The notes beneath the pieces were generated by a model. It ran no database searches. It worked only from the letters and a program-made list of their open reading frames with translations, and had not been told where the DNA came from. Made by a program: the position numbers and the translations under genes. Shown piece by piece: positions 15,306 through 23,765 of a stretch of 31,268 nt of DNA. Positions within the stretch are counted from its first letter, which is position 1. Each line of letters opens with the position of its first letter. The stretch is from Candidatus Nitrosocosmicus sp. Its GTDB lineage: Archaea; Thermoproteota; Nitrososphaeria; Nitrososphaerales; Nitrososphaeraceae. The DNA lies in contig JAKDMR010000003.1 in assembly GCA_030452275.1 (NCBI GenBank), forward strand, positions 1-31,268, read 5' to 3'.

Positions 15306-15563
15306 ATGCGTGACGCAAATTTAATAAAAATAATGATCGAAGAAAGAGCTTTAGTGAAACTGATAAAGACCATAGGAGAAAAGGAGTATTCAACAAGAGA
15401 CTTGCTAAAGAAATTGGGCGCTTATGGATATGGCCACAAATTACTCATAAAAGCTGAGGATAAAGGATTGGTTGAACGAAGTAACGTAAAGAACAAAACT
15501 TATAATAAGTTAACTAAAGAAGGAAAGAAAATCATAAGATTAGCCAAGGAGATTGGAGTATAA
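15306..15563 (+). CDS. Small winged-helix DNA-binding protein
   Basis: An 85-residue single-domain winged helix. The helix YSTRDLLKKLGAYGYGHKLLIKAEDKGLV followed by a short wing (ERSNVKNKTYNKLT) is typical of MarR/ArsR-like small archaeal DNA-binding proteins. It is basic overall and has no extra sensor domain. It precedes argG by 98 bases and has its own promoter, so it could regulate argG, but no operator is visible to support that. Confidence 0.75.
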   Translation: MRDANLIKIMIEERALVKLIKTIGEKEYSTRDLLKKLGAYGYGHKLLIKAEDKGLVERSNVKNKTYNKLTKEGKKIIRLAKEIGV

Positions 15564-15661
15564 CTTTACATTAGGGGATTAACAAGTCTTTTATTTTCAA
15601 CATTTTTTCTTTTTTGTTTCACAAAGATTAAATTATTAATTATACTACGGACCCGTGTTTA

Positions 15662-16849
15662 ATGAGCAAAGTAATACTGGCTTTTTCTGGGGGATTAGAT
15701 ACGTCTGTTTGTGTAAAATATCTACAGAATCTTCATAAACTTGATGTAATAACGCTTACAGTTGATGTAGGTCAAAACGACGATTTTGACGAAATTAAAA
15801 GAATCTCGTCAGAACTAGGCGCTATTGAGCATATTTATGTTGACTCTAAAAAAGAGTTTGTTCACAACTATGTAACACCCGCAATTAAGGCAAATGCCTT
15901 ATATCAACAAAAATATCCGCTTGCTACAGCCTTAGCTCGACCGCTAATTGCTAGTAAAGCTGTTGATATGGCTAAAAAATATGACGCTACGTCTATTTCC
16001 CACGGATGCACAGGCAAGGGTAACGATCAGGTTAGGTTCGATCTTACAATTAGATCTTTAGATCCTAGTTTGAGCATAATTGCTCCAATTAGAGATATGA
16101 ACCTTACAAGAGACAAGGAATTACAGTATGCTGGCGAGACTGGAATTAAAATAAGTGAAATAGCTAAGAAATATAGTATTGATGAAAATATATGGGGCCG
16201 GGCTATTGAAGGTGGCCTTTTAGAGAATTTGGAAAATGAACCTTCCAATGACTCACTGAAATACGTTCATCAGGACAATACCTCTACTAAATATATAACG
16301 ATCGGATTCGAAAAAGGAATACCTGTTTCTATGAACGATCAAAAAATGGATCTCGAAAAGCTGATCACGGAGCTCAATAATATTGCGGGATCACATGGAG
16401 TTGGCATAATTGATCATATTGAGGATAGAGTAGTAGGCATAAAATCTCGTGAAGTCTATGAGGCTCCTGCGGCACTGGTATTAATCGAAGCGCACAAAGA
16501 TCTCGAAAAATTGGTGTTGACTAACACCGAACTTCGGTTCAAACTATTAGTAGATGAGCAGTGGGCTTGGTTATCATATTCAGGATTGTGGCTAGATCCC
16601 CTTTTGTCTGACTTGAATGCTTTTATCGACAAAACACAACAAAGGGTAAGTGGCGAAATAAAGGTTAAAATGCATAACGGATCCTATCGTGTGGTAGGGA
16701 GAAAATCAATGTTTTCGCTATATAATAATGACACAGTAACTTATTTATCTGGTTCTAATTTCGACCAAACTTTGGCGAGAGGATTTGTCGCACTTTGGGG
16801 CTTACAATCTAATGCAGCAAATTCAAAAATTATGGAACATAAGGAGTAA
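15662..16849 (+). CDS. argG: Argininosuccinate synthase
   Basis: Joins citrulline and aspartate with ATP to form argininosuccinate in arginine synthesis. 395 residues, full family length. The PP-loop AFSGGLDTS is at 7-15, and later motifs include SHGCTGKGNDQVRF, IWGRAIEGG and SREVYEAPAA. A TATA-like TTATTAATTATACT lies at 15633-15646. The stop is 2 bases before argX, and a Shine-Dalgarno-like GGAG in its 3' end serves argX, so the two form an operon. Confidence 0.96.
   Translation: MSKVILAFSGGLDTSVCVKYLQNLHKLDVITLTVDVGQNDDFDEIKRISSELGAIEHIYVDSKKEFVHNYVTPAIKANALYQQKYPLATALARPLIASKAVDMAKKYDATSISHGCTGKGNDQVRFDLTIRSLDPSLSIIAPIRDMNLTRDKELQYAGETGIKISEIAKKYSIDENIWGRAIEGGLLENLENEPSNDSLKYVHQDNTSTKYITIGFEKGIPVSMNDQKMDLEKLITELNNIAGSHGVGIIDHIEDRVVGIKSREVYEAPAALVLIEAHKDLEKLVLTNTELRFKLLVDEQWAWLSYSGLWLDPLLSDLNAFIDKTQQRVSGEIKVKMHNGSYRVVGRKSMFSLYNNDTVTYLSGSNFDQTLARGFVALWGLQSNAANSKIMEHKE
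16843..16846 (+). promoter_or_regulatory. Ribosome binding site of argX
   Basis: GGAG, in the context AAGGAGTAAAA, five bases before the argX ATG at 16852. It overlaps the end of argG. Confidence 0.55.
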
Positions 16850-16851
16850 AA

Positions 16852-17724
16852 ATGGTAAAATTAGATATCCTTTTTGATAAATTAAGATTTGAAGAAAAGG
16901 CTCTCTATAATACTGCAATTAAAAAAGGAATCGATGCAAGGTTAGCCGATTCAAGAAATATCATTCTTGATACGGATGATTTGGATTCAAATAAATTTGA
17001 ATTTGGAGATGTATTGTTACAACGTAGCATAAGCCACTTTCGGGGACAATTCCTTACTTATTGCTTGGAGTTGTGTGGTTATAATGTAATTAATAGTTCA
17101 AGAATCGGAGAGGTTTGTGGAAACAAATTATTGACTTCAATGATTCTCAAGAAAAACGATATTCCTACCCCTAAATCTTATTTCTCGTTTAATTCGGATT
17201 CTGCCTTTAACTTTATAAATACAATAGACCTGGAGCAGACTCCATTAGTATTCAAACCAGTAATAGGATCTTGGGGACGAGGTGTATTCCCTGTAAGGAA
17301 TAAGGAAATAGGGAAGATAATTGTAGAGATGAGACAAGAAAGCACTAGTCCGTTCTCGAGTATTTTTTATTTTCAGGAACTAATCCAACGGCCACCAAGA
17401 GATATTCGTTGTATAGTAGTAGGTGAAAAATTGATCGCAGCTGTGTATAGATATTCATCTGAGGATGAATGGCGGACGAACGTAGCTAAAGGCGGTAAGG
17501 CTGAATTAATCGAAATCACATCCGAATTAGAAGAGTTAGCTCTAAAGGCCGCAAGAGCGGTAGGGGCAGGTGTTCTAGGTATAGACATGATGGAGGATCA
17601 AAAACGGGGACTAGTAGTACACGAAATAAATAATACAGTAGAGTTTAGGGGATCTAGTCTAGCTACAGGAATTGATATTGCCGATATGATAATTGAATAT
17701 GTAAAAGATTGTGGGAGGAAATAG
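16852..17724 (+). CDS. argX: Glutamate-LysW ligase ArgX (ATP-grasp)
   Basis: RimK-type ATP-grasp ligase that attaches the amino group of glutamate to the C terminus of the carrier protein LysW, the first step of carrier-bound ornithine/arginine synthesis. 290 residues. ATP-grasp motifs: KPVIGSWGRGVF, FQELIQRPPRDIR, AAVYRYSSEDEWRTNVAKGG and the metal site VVHEINNTVEF. The end of that site reads EFRGSSLATGIDI; the second copy at 22873 reads EFKNTVRVTGVDI, which is the form I recall from Thermus LysX. That and the argG neighbour make this copy ArgX and the other LysX. The assignment between the two rests on this motif and context. Confidence 0.85.
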   Translation: MVKLDILFDKLRFEEKALYNTAIKKGIDARLADSRNIILDTDDLDSNKFEFGDVLLQRSISHFRGQFLTYCLELCGYNVINSSRIGEVCGNKLLTSMILKKNDIPTPKSYFSFNSDSAFNFINTIDLEQTPLVFKPVIGSWGRGVFPVRNKEIGKIIVEMRQESTSPFSSIFYFQELIQRPPRDIRCIVVGEKLIAAVYRYSSEDEWRTNVAKGGKAELIEITSELEELALKAARAVGAGVLGIDMMEDQKRGLVVHEINNTVEFRGSSLATGIDIADMIIEYVKDCGRK

Positions 17725-17744
17725 AAAAAACTATAATCGACATA

Positions 17745-17754
17745 AAATTTAAAT
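17745..17754 (+). promoter_or_regulatory. TATA box of the lysYZJ operon
   Basis: AAATTTAAAT is centred about 31 bases before the ATG at 17781 and about 100 bases before lysY. The spacing fits a transcript that starts at the 24-codon ORF rather than at lysY. Confidence 0.45.
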
Positions 17755-17780
17755 GAGGATTATTGAACGATTTATTATTT

Positions 17781-17855
17781 ATGAAATCCATCGTCGATAA
17801 ATACTTTTTATCTGAAAGAGAGTTAAAAGAATATACTTTGAGGAATTCTAAATGA
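17781..17855 (+). CDS. Small 24-residue ORF overlapping the lysY start
   Basis: An ATG-initiated 24-codon ORF whose stop TGA overlaps the lysY ATG in the arrangement ATGA. The peptide is charged and helix-like (MKSIVDKYFLSERELKEY, then a basic end). The promoter at 17745-17754 is correctly placed for it. Four-base overlaps of this kind typically couple translation, and the same overlap joins lysY to lysZ and lysZ to lysJ. It may be a small protein or a leader peptide. It is not rich in Lys/Arg runs of the type used in bacterial attenuators. Function unknown. Confidence 0.5.
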   Translation: MKSIVDKYFLSERELKEYTLRNSK

Positions 17856-18904
17856 AAATTGGAATTATAGGTGCTTCCGGTTTTGTAGGTGGAGAGTTGC
17901 TGAGACTGCTAGTAACTCATCCTAAGGTCGAGGTATCGATGGTTACATCAAGACAAAGGGTAGGTGAATATGTTCATAGAATTCATCCTAGTCTAAAGAG
18001 TTTTATTAATTTGACATTCTCAGATCTTAACCTTGATAAATTGACTGACACTTGTGACGTGGTTTTTGTTTCTGTTCCTCATGGTAAATCCAATAAAATC
18101 GTTAATGAACTATTTAAGAGGGGTATCAAAATAATTGATCTTTCCGCTGATTTTAGATTGAAGACTCCGGAGGATTACGTTAAATGGTACGGGTGGGAAC
18201 ATCCTTATCCTGAAATGCTGTCAAAATCCGTTTATGGAGTTCCCGAATTTCATCGTGATCAAATAAAAAATGCAAAGTTAGTTTCATGCCCTGGATGTAT
18301 GGCTGTTACCTCCCTTCTTGCATTAAAGCCATTAATAGAGAACGATGTGATAGATACCGACCATCTTGTAGTAGATAGTAAGATAGGTTCATCGGGCGCA
18401 GGCGGGCAGGCAAATTCTGCCACTCATCATGCCATGCGTTATGGTGTAATTCGTCCTTACAAACCTGCCAAACATCGTCATACTGGAGAAATAGAACAGG
18501 AGCTAAGTTTGTTAGGTGGCAAAAAAATTCATGTTAGTATGACTCCTCATGCCGTTAATATGGTAAGGGGGATATTGACGACCAATCATGCATTCTTAAA
18601 GAAAGATCTAAGTGAGTTGGAACTTTGGAAAATGTATAGGAATTCGTACAATAACGAAATGTTCGTGAGGTTAATAAGAGACAAAAATGGAATATACAAA
18701 TTTCCGGATCCGAAATTTGTAATAGCATCTAATTTTTGCGATGTCGGGTTCGACTTGGACGAAGATAATAAACGAATCGTAGCAATGTCTGCCTCAGACA
18801 ATCTAATGAAAGGAGCTGCGGGCTCTGCAATTCAAAACCTTAATGTAATGGCGGGGTTTGATGAAATGACAGGACTGAGATTCACTCCAGTTACTCCAGT
18901 ATGA
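17852..18904 (+). CDS. lysY: LysW-gamma-glutamyl/aminoadipyl-phosphate reductase
   Basis: NADPH-dependent reductase of the ArgC/LysY family. It turns the carrier-bound acyl phosphate into a semialdehyde. 350 residues. The nucleotide loop GASGFVGGELLRLL is at 7-20, the catalytic Cys is C149 in SCPGCM, and the KIGSSGAGG and HRHTGEIEQE segments match the family. It overlaps the upstream small ORF and lysZ by 4 bases each. With a single copy beside both ArgX and LysX, it probably serves both arginine and lysine routes. Confidence 0.94.
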   Translation: MKIGIIGASGFVGGELLRLLVTHPKVEVSMVTSRQRVGEYVHRIHPSLKSFINLTFSDLNLDKLTDTCDVVFVSVPHGKSNKIVNELFKRGIKIIDLSADFRLKTPEDYVKWYGWEHPYPEMLSKSVYGVPEFHRDQIKNAKLVSCPGCMAVTSLLALKPLIENDVIDTDHLVVDSKIGSSGAGGQANSATHHAMRYGVIRPYKPAKHRHTGEIEQELSLLGGKKIHVSMTPHAVNMVRGILTTNHAFLKKDLSELELWKMYRNSYNNEMFVRLIRDKNGIYKFPDPKFVIASNFCDVGFDLDEDNKRIVAMSASDNLMKGAAGSAIQNLNVMAGFDEMTGLRFTPVTPV

Positions 18905-19698
18905 TTGTTATCAAAATAGGGGGAAGTATAGTGGAGGGATTAAACCCTTCTATCTTAGATGACTTTGCTGATTTGGTAAAAAAACAAAAAGTTGTAATAG
19001 TTCATGGTGGAGGTAAAGATGTTACTAATACTGCAAACAGCATGGGAAAGGAACAGAAATTCATAACGTCTCCGGCAGGTAAGCGCAGCAGATATACCGA
19101 TAAAGAGACTGCAATGATTTATACAATGGTAATGTCGGGGAAGATTAGTAAGAACATTACTGCAATGCTGCAAAGTAAAGGCATATCGTCCGTGGGGATA
19201 ACTGGCATTGACGGGGAAATGATTAAAGCAGATCGAAAAACAAAATTAATGATACTAAATGAAAAGGGGAGAAAAATGTTAATAGATGGAGGCTATACTG
19301 GAAAAATTTCAAATGTAAATCCTAAATTGATTAATTGCTTGTTAGAAAATGATTATGTGCCGATTATATCTCCTGTGGCTATCAGTGATGAGTTTGAATT
19401 TTTGAACATAGACGGTGATCGGGCCGCGGCCAACGTAGCTGGAGCACTGCAGTCTGATATAGTAATCTTCATTACCAACGTCAATGGGCTGATAATGGAT
19501 GATCATTTGGTACCTAGCCTTTCTTTACAGGAGGCGAAAAACATGCTGCTACAAATAGGACCAGGGATGGAAAAAAAAGTCCTTGCTTGTACAGAGGCCT
19601 TGTCTATGGGTGTAAAAAAAGCTATAATAGCCTCTGGTTCCGTACAAAATCCTATAATGTCTGCTCTTGAAAATAAGAATTGTACAGTGATCTCATGA
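18901..19698 (+). CDS. lysZ: LysW-bound glutamate/aminoadipate kinase
   Basis: Amino-acid kinase of the ArgB/LysZ family. It phosphorylates the side-chain carboxyl of carrier-bound glutamate or aminoadipate. 265 residues. Motifs: IKIGGS near the N terminus, VHGGGKDV, a kinase core with NVNPKL and NIDGDRAAANVAGAL, and FITNVNGL. Its start overlaps lysY by 4 bases and its stop overlaps lysJ by 4, a tightly coupled operon. Confidence 0.94.
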   Translation: MIVIKIGGSIVEGLNPSILDDFADLVKKQKVVIVHGGGKDVTNTANSMGKEQKFITSPAGKRSRYTDKETAMIYTMVMSGKISKNITAMLQSKGISSVGITGIDGEMIKADRKTKLMILNEKGRKMLIDGGYTGKISNVNPKLINCLLENDYVPIISPVAISDEFEFLNIDGDRAAANVAGALQSDIVIFITNVNGLIMDDHLVPSLSLQEAKNMLLQIGPGMEKKVLACTEALSMGVKKAIIASGSVQNPIMSALENKNCTVIS

Positions 19699-20894
19699 TG
19701 CAAAGTGTAGAGAGTGAAGAGTCCTTTGTAGGGGATTTGTACCAGAGATTTCCTGTTAGCATCTCAAAAGGAAAAGGATGCAAGGTTTGGGATATTAACG
19801 ATAAAGAATATCTTGACTGCATGGGTGGATATGGGGTGGCCCTAGTAGGTCACTGCAATGATCGGGTCGTACGTGCAATAACTAGTCAAGTTCAAAATTT
19901 GATTACATGTCACATGTCAGTTTATAATAACGTCCGCCTTGACTTTCTTAAGAAGTTCTCTAAAATAGCTCCAAAAAATCTTCAAAAGACCTTTATCACA
20001 AATAGTGGAACTGAATCTGTAGAAGCTGCGTTAAAATTTTCTAGAAAATACTCTGGTAAACCCGGCGTTCTAGCCTTAAATGGCGGTTACCACGGAAAGA
20101 CTTTTGGATCTCTCTCTGTAACTTATAATGAGAAATATAGAAAATCGTTTTTACCATTGTTGGACAATATGCAATTCATCTCATATTCTGAATCAAACAC
20201 AATTTCAGAGATAGTGACAAAGACAAATAACAAAATAGGGACTGTAATAGTAGAACCTATTCAAGGCGAAACAGGAATCATTATGCCCCCTTCCGATTTT
20301 CTGAAGGATATTAGGAATATTTGCAATGAAAATGACTTGATACTTATTTTTGATGAAATTCAGTCTGGGCTAGGGAGAACTGGAAAAATGTGGGCAGGGC
20401 AACATTGGGATGTTGAGCCTGACATAATGTGCTTGGCAAAAGGTATTGCGGGTGGCGTTCCGATGGGACTCACAGTTATGCGTTCTGAAATTATAGAATG
20501 TCTGAAGGTTGGAGAACACTCTTCTACTTTTGCCGGAAACCCATTAGCATGTGCAGCAGGTTCTGCAACTATAGATTCTTTAACTGAGGATAAGCTCGTT
20601 TCAAACTCTGAAAAAATGGGCCGCATTTTTAAGTCCGGCCTTTTAGAAATTAAAGAAAAATATAAGATTGTTCGTGAAGTCCGAGGACTTGGAATGATGT
20701 TAGGAGTAGAAATGAGGTTTGATGTGAAAGACATTCTTCTTGATGGTATCAAAAACGGTATTCTATTGCTTTATTCAGGCAGAAACATTTTAAGATTGCT
20801 GCCTCCAATAGTCATGAAAGAAGAAGAAGTGAACAAGGCTCTAGAATTAATTGATAAGATAATTTATAGCGAGGAGAAGAGACGATTTGGCTGA
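19695..20894 (+). CDS. lysJ: LysW-bound semialdehyde aminotransferase
   Basis: PLP-dependent class III aminotransferase of the ArgD/LysJ family. It converts the carrier-bound semialdehyde to LysW-ornithine or LysW-lysine. 399 residues from the ATG at 19695, which overlaps the lysZ stop as ATGA; a TTG at 19680 is possible but less likely. PLP motifs: NSGTESVEAALK, GGYHGKTFGSLS, D220/E221 in IFDEIQSGLGRTG and the Schiff-base Lys K249 in LAKGIAGGVPMG. The stop is inside the start of the Lrp-type gene. Confidence 0.94.
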   Translation: MMQSVESEESFVGDLYQRFPVSISKGKGCKVWDINDKEYLDCMGGYGVALVGHCNDRVVRAITSQVQNLITCHMSVYNNVRLDFLKKFSKIAPKNLQKTFITNSGTESVEAALKFSRKYSGKPGVLALNGGYHGKTFGSLSVTYNEKYRKSFLPLLDNMQFISYSESNTISEIVTKTNNKIGTVIVEPIQGETGIIMPPSDFLKDIRNICNENDLILIFDEIQSGLGRTGKMWAGQHWDVEPDIMCLAKGIAGGVPMGLTVMRSEIIECLKVGEHSSTFAGNPLACAAGSATIDSLTEDKLVSNSEKMGRIFKSGLLEIKEKYKIVREVRGLGMMLGVEMRFDVKDILLDGIKNGILLLYSGRNILRLLPPIVMKEEEVNKALELIDKIIYSEEKRRFG

Positions 20895-21321
20895 TAATCT
20901 AAATAGTATCGATGAAAAAATAATAGGATTACTGAAGAGTGATTCACGCAAGTCTTTTGTTGAGATTGCAAATTCAATAGGGATGTCTGAATCTGCAGTT
21001 AGACGGAGAGTAAAAAACTTGCAAGACACTGGTGTAATCCGAAAATTTACAATCGACCTGGGCCCATCCAATAAGACTAGCGCCATAACGCTAATTTCTG
21101 TAAGTTCTGTAGCGGATACCGCCAAGGTGTCTGACCAATTGTTAAAGCTCAAAGGTGTGGAGATCGTATACGAGATCACCGGTCAATATGATATAGCGAC
21201 CATAATAGTAGCTCCAACTATTTTGGAAATAAACTCATATATTGATGAAATACGGAAAATTGATGGTGTATCTGATACTAACACGGTAATAATCTTGAGA
21301 ACTTTGGGAAGCCTAAATTAA
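20887..21321 (+). CDS. lysM: Lrp/AsnC-family regulator, LysM-like
   Basis: A 144-residue regulator. Residues 1-50 form the Lrp HTH (LNSIDEKIIGLLKSDSRKSFVEIANSIGMSESAVRRRVKNL) and residues 60-144 form the RAM ligand-binding domain. The start is TTG at 20887, with GGAG at 20873-20876 upstream, and overlaps lysJ by 8 bases. In Sulfolobus, LysM activates the lys cluster and responds to lysine. Position inside the cluster makes the same role likely here; the specific effector is inference. Confidence 0.85.
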   Translation: MADNLNSIDEKIIGLLKSDSRKSFVEIANSIGMSESAVRRRVKNLQDTGVIRKFTIDLGPSNKTSAITLISVSSVADTAKVSDQLLKLKGVEIVYEITGQYDIATIIVAPTILEINSYIDEIRKIDGVSDTNTVIILRTLGSLN

Positions 21322-21388
21322 ATTAAAGCTTCAGCGCTGATTGTCGTTGTTCATAACCATTTAATTCATTACAGATATCACCGGTAAA

Positions 21389-21412
21389 GCCTATCAGGCA
21401 TAGTATTTTTTT
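21389..21412 (+). terminator. Possible terminator after the Lrp gene
   Basis: A small hairpin GCCT-ATC-AGGC is followed after six bases by a run of seven T. Archaeal termination mainly needs T runs, so the hairpin may be incidental. The rest of 21322-21498 holds the next promoter and nothing else that I see. Confidence 0.35.
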
Positions 21413-21464
21413 AGCAGAAGTCATTATATAGTTGATTTAATTTACTTTTTAACGAAAACATACA

Positions 21465-21472
21465 TTATATAA
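21465..21472 (+). promoter_or_regulatory. TATA box of the hcs-lysW-lysX-lysK operon
   Basis: TTATATAA is centred about 30 bases before the ATG at 21499, giving a nearly leaderless transcript. Confidence 0.5.
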
Positions 21473-21498
21473 TCGATTATAGTAATATTATAAGTCGA

Positions 21499-22707
21499 AT
21501 GTCACTAAAAACAGATGACCCCAACTATTTTGCGCATCAGTATAATGATTCTGAAAAGGATAAGAAAAAAATTAGAATCCTGGACTCTACGCTTAGAGAA
21601 GGTGAGCAGCATCCAGGTGTATCATTCTCCAATAAACAAAGAATCCAGATAGCTTGGATGTTGGATTCCTTTGGCGTGGATCAAATAGAAATTAGTCCAA
21701 TAGTTTCCCCTGATCATCACGAAGCAACAAAAATAATCATGAAACAGGGTTTAAAAGCTGACATTGTGGCACATGTAAGAGCCATAAAATCCGACGTGGA
21801 TAGAGCCCTGGATTGCGATACTAATTGGGTTGCAACATACATGGGTATTTCTGATATTCACTTGTCTGCCAAGCTTCGAATATCAAGAGGTGAGGCAAAA
21901 CAGAGGGCACTTGAAGTAGTGGATTATATCAAATCTCATGGTCTAAAATCCCGCTTTACTATGGAAGACGCCAGTAGAACGGATCCTGAATTCTTATTGG
22001 AAATGTGTAAAGAAATGAATCAGAGAGGAATAGAAAGAATTAGTATTCCAGATACTGTCGGGATTATGAGACCACGGGGAATGTATAACTTGGTTAAAAT
22101 GGTATGCGACAATATAGACAATTCTAAAACTTCTTTAGATGTACATTGCCATAATGATGTAGGGCTGGCCCTTTCCAATGCGTTGTCTGGATGTGACGGA
22201 GGTGCTGATCAGATTCACACAACTATAGATGGACTTGGTGAACGGACCGGAATTCCAACGTTAGCCGAAACTGCCGTCGCATTGAATTTGATCTATAAAT
22301 CAAATAACAGTTTCAGGCTACATCTCCTAAAGGACTTATCTAGAACTATATCGGATTATACCCGAATTCCTATCCATGAATCAAAACCTCTGGTGGGAGA
22401 TAGTGCTTATAAACATAAGGCGGGAACTCACCTAGCAGCCATTTTGAGAAATCCCTCGGCTTATGAAATTATTGAACCTAAACAAGTAGGGAATCGACGT
22501 AAAATAGTATTTGGTGAGCTATCAGGAAAGAATGGTTCTGCCTACCTGTTGTCGCTATTAGGGTTGGATTCTAACAAAGAAAATGCCGAGTCCTTGGCCA
22601 AAGGATTGAAAGAGTTACGGATGGGTGATATTTTGGAACTATTTTTAGATGAAAAATTAGAGAGAAAAATACTTAATGAGGATTATGTCAAAAATAATAA
22701 GGATTAA
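21499..22707 (+). CDS. hcs: Homocitrate synthase
   Basis: Condenses 2-oxoglutarate and acetyl-CoA to homocitrate, the first step of the aminoadipate route to lysine. 402 residues, a DRE-TIM metallolyase: DSTLREGEQ near 29-37, the metal motif HCHND and GLGERTG, and the C-terminal HKAGTHLAAILRNPSAYE stretch. It has no C-terminal LeuA-type regulatory domain, and similarity to the Thermus homocitrate synthase pattern as I recall it is good, so 2-isopropylmalate or citramalate synthase is less likely. The next gene is lysW, 4 bases away. Confidence 0.88.
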   Translation: MSLKTDDPNYFAHQYNDSEKDKKKIRILDSTLREGEQHPGVSFSNKQRIQIAWMLDSFGVDQIEISPIVSPDHHEATKIIMKQGLKADIVAHVRAIKSDVDRALDCDTNWVATYMGISDIHLSAKLRISRGEAKQRALEVVDYIKSHGLKSRFTMEDASRTDPEFLLEMCKEMNQRGIERISIPDTVGIMRPRGMYNLVKMVCDNIDNSKTSLDVHCHNDVGLALSNALSGCDGGADQIHTTIDGLGERTGIPTLAETAVALNLIYKSNNSFRLHLLKDLSRTISDYTRIPIHESKPLVGDSAYKHKAGTHLAAILRNPSAYEIIEPKQVGNRRKIVFGELSGKNGSAYLLSLLGLDSNKENAESLAKGLKELRMGDILELFLDEKLERKILNEDYVKNNKD

Positions 22708-22711
22708 GAAA

Positions 22712-22885
22712 ATGGCAAAAGTTAATTGTAAGGAATGTGACGCAGAAATTCCAATACCAGCTGACTCGATGCAAGGTGAAATCGTTACCTGTCCTGACTG
22801 CGGAGAAAGTTTTGAATTGGTAAAATCTGGTGACGAGTTTAGTATAAAACCTGCACAAGTAGTTGGAGAAGATTGGGGACAATAA
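22712..22885 (+). CDS. lysW: Amino-group carrier protein LysW, with C-terminal Gln
   Basis: A 57-residue acidic carrier protein. Its C terminus is joined to the amino group of aminoadipate (by LysX) or glutamate (by ArgX), which protects that group and presents the substrate to the pathway enzymes. Zinc ligands are C6, C9, C27 and C30. The C-terminal signature in known LysW proteins is EDWGE, with the side chain of the last Glu as the attachment site. Here the last codons read GAA GAT TGG GGA CAA TAA, so the protein ends EDWGQ. Gln lacks the free gamma carboxyl, unless it is deamidated. The end overlaps lysX by 13 bases. Confidence 0.92.
   Translation: MAKVNCKECDAEIPIPADSMQGEIVTCPDCGESFELVKSGDEFSIKPAQVVGEDWGQ
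22864..22867 (+). promoter_or_regulatory. Ribosome binding site of lysX
   Basis: GGAG with TTG at 22873 five bases downstream, inside the end of lysW. No in-frame ATG is close, so this decides the TTG start. Confidence 0.5.
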
Positions 22886-23754
22886 ATATAGAGGAAGATG
22901 CATCTTCTCTCTATATCCTTTTTGATAATATACGTTGGGAAGAGAAATCTATTATCGAAAAAGCAAAACGAACAGAAATAAACGTAAAGCCGATTGATTG
23001 CAAAGATCTTGTACTTTTTCTAAATGAAGATACAAAAAAATTTAAGGATAAAATAGTATTACAACGATGTATAAGCTATTTTAGAAGTCTACATTCAACA
23101 GGAGGACTAGAAGGATTAGGTGCAAGAATGATTAATTCTTTATATACATCTTTCATGTGTGGAAATAAGTTAATTTCTCATATAGAACTTCAGAAGAATG
23201 GGATACAAACGCCCAATGCAATGTGTGGTTTTAGTACTGATTCCACTATTGCAGGCATCAAGAAATTTGGCTATCCTGTAGTAATAAAGCCTACGGTAGG
23301 AAGTTGGGGGCGACTAATTGGACTTTTAAATGATGAGGAGGCTGCAAAGGCAGTTTTGGAAGATAGAGAACATATGTTTCCTATTTATCACATTAACTAC
23401 TTCGAGGAATTCATCAAAAGACCACCTAGGGATATTCGTGCGATAGTAATTGGTGATGAAGTTGTGGCCGCAATCTACCGGTATTCTGGGACCAATGAAT
23501 GGAAAACTAATATGGCTTTAGGTGGTAACGCCTCCCCTTGTCCGATTACGACGGATCTCGAAGAAATTTGTATGAAATCATCAAAAATTTTTAAGGGAGA
23601 CATAGTCGGAGTGGACCTGATGGAAAGTGAAAAATATGGATTGGTTGTCCACGAAGTAAATAATACTACTGAATTCAAAAATACTGTGCGAGTAACCGGC
23701 GTTGATATACCCGGCTTAATTGTGGATTATATGGTTAATATTCATAAGAAATAA
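22873..23754 (+). CDS. lysX: Aminoadipate-LysW ligase LysX (ATP-grasp)
   Basis: RimK-type ATP-grasp ligase that attaches the amino group of alpha-aminoadipate to LysW, opening carrier-bound lysine synthesis. 293 residues from TTG. Motifs: KPTVGSWGRLIG, EEFIKRPPRDIR, AAIYRYSGTNEWKTNMALGG and VVHEVNNTTEFKNTVRVTGVDIP. The last resembles Thermus LysX as I recall it. The protein is clearly a paralogue of ArgX at 16852. Its location in the hcs-lysW-lysX-lysK operon supports the lysine assignment. Confidence 0.9.
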   Translation: MGTINIEEDASSLYILFDNIRWEEKSIIEKAKRTEINVKPIDCKDLVLFLNEDTKKFKDKIVLQRCISYFRSLHSTGGLEGLGARMINSLYTSFMCGNKLISHIELQKNGIQTPNAMCGFSTDSTIAGIKKFGYPVVIKPTVGSWGRLIGLLNDEEAAKAVLEDREHMFPIYHINYFEEFIKRPPRDIRAIVIGDEVVAAIYRYSGTNEWKTNMALGGNASPCPITTDLEEICMKSSKIFKGDIVGVDLMESEKYGLVVHEVNNTTEFKNTVRVTGVDIPGLIVDYMVNIHKK

Positions 23755-23765
23755 GAATCTAGAAA

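Noticed and set aside
20360..20752. 130-codon minus-strand ORF
   Set aside because: It is antisense to lysJ, across its PLP-binding region.
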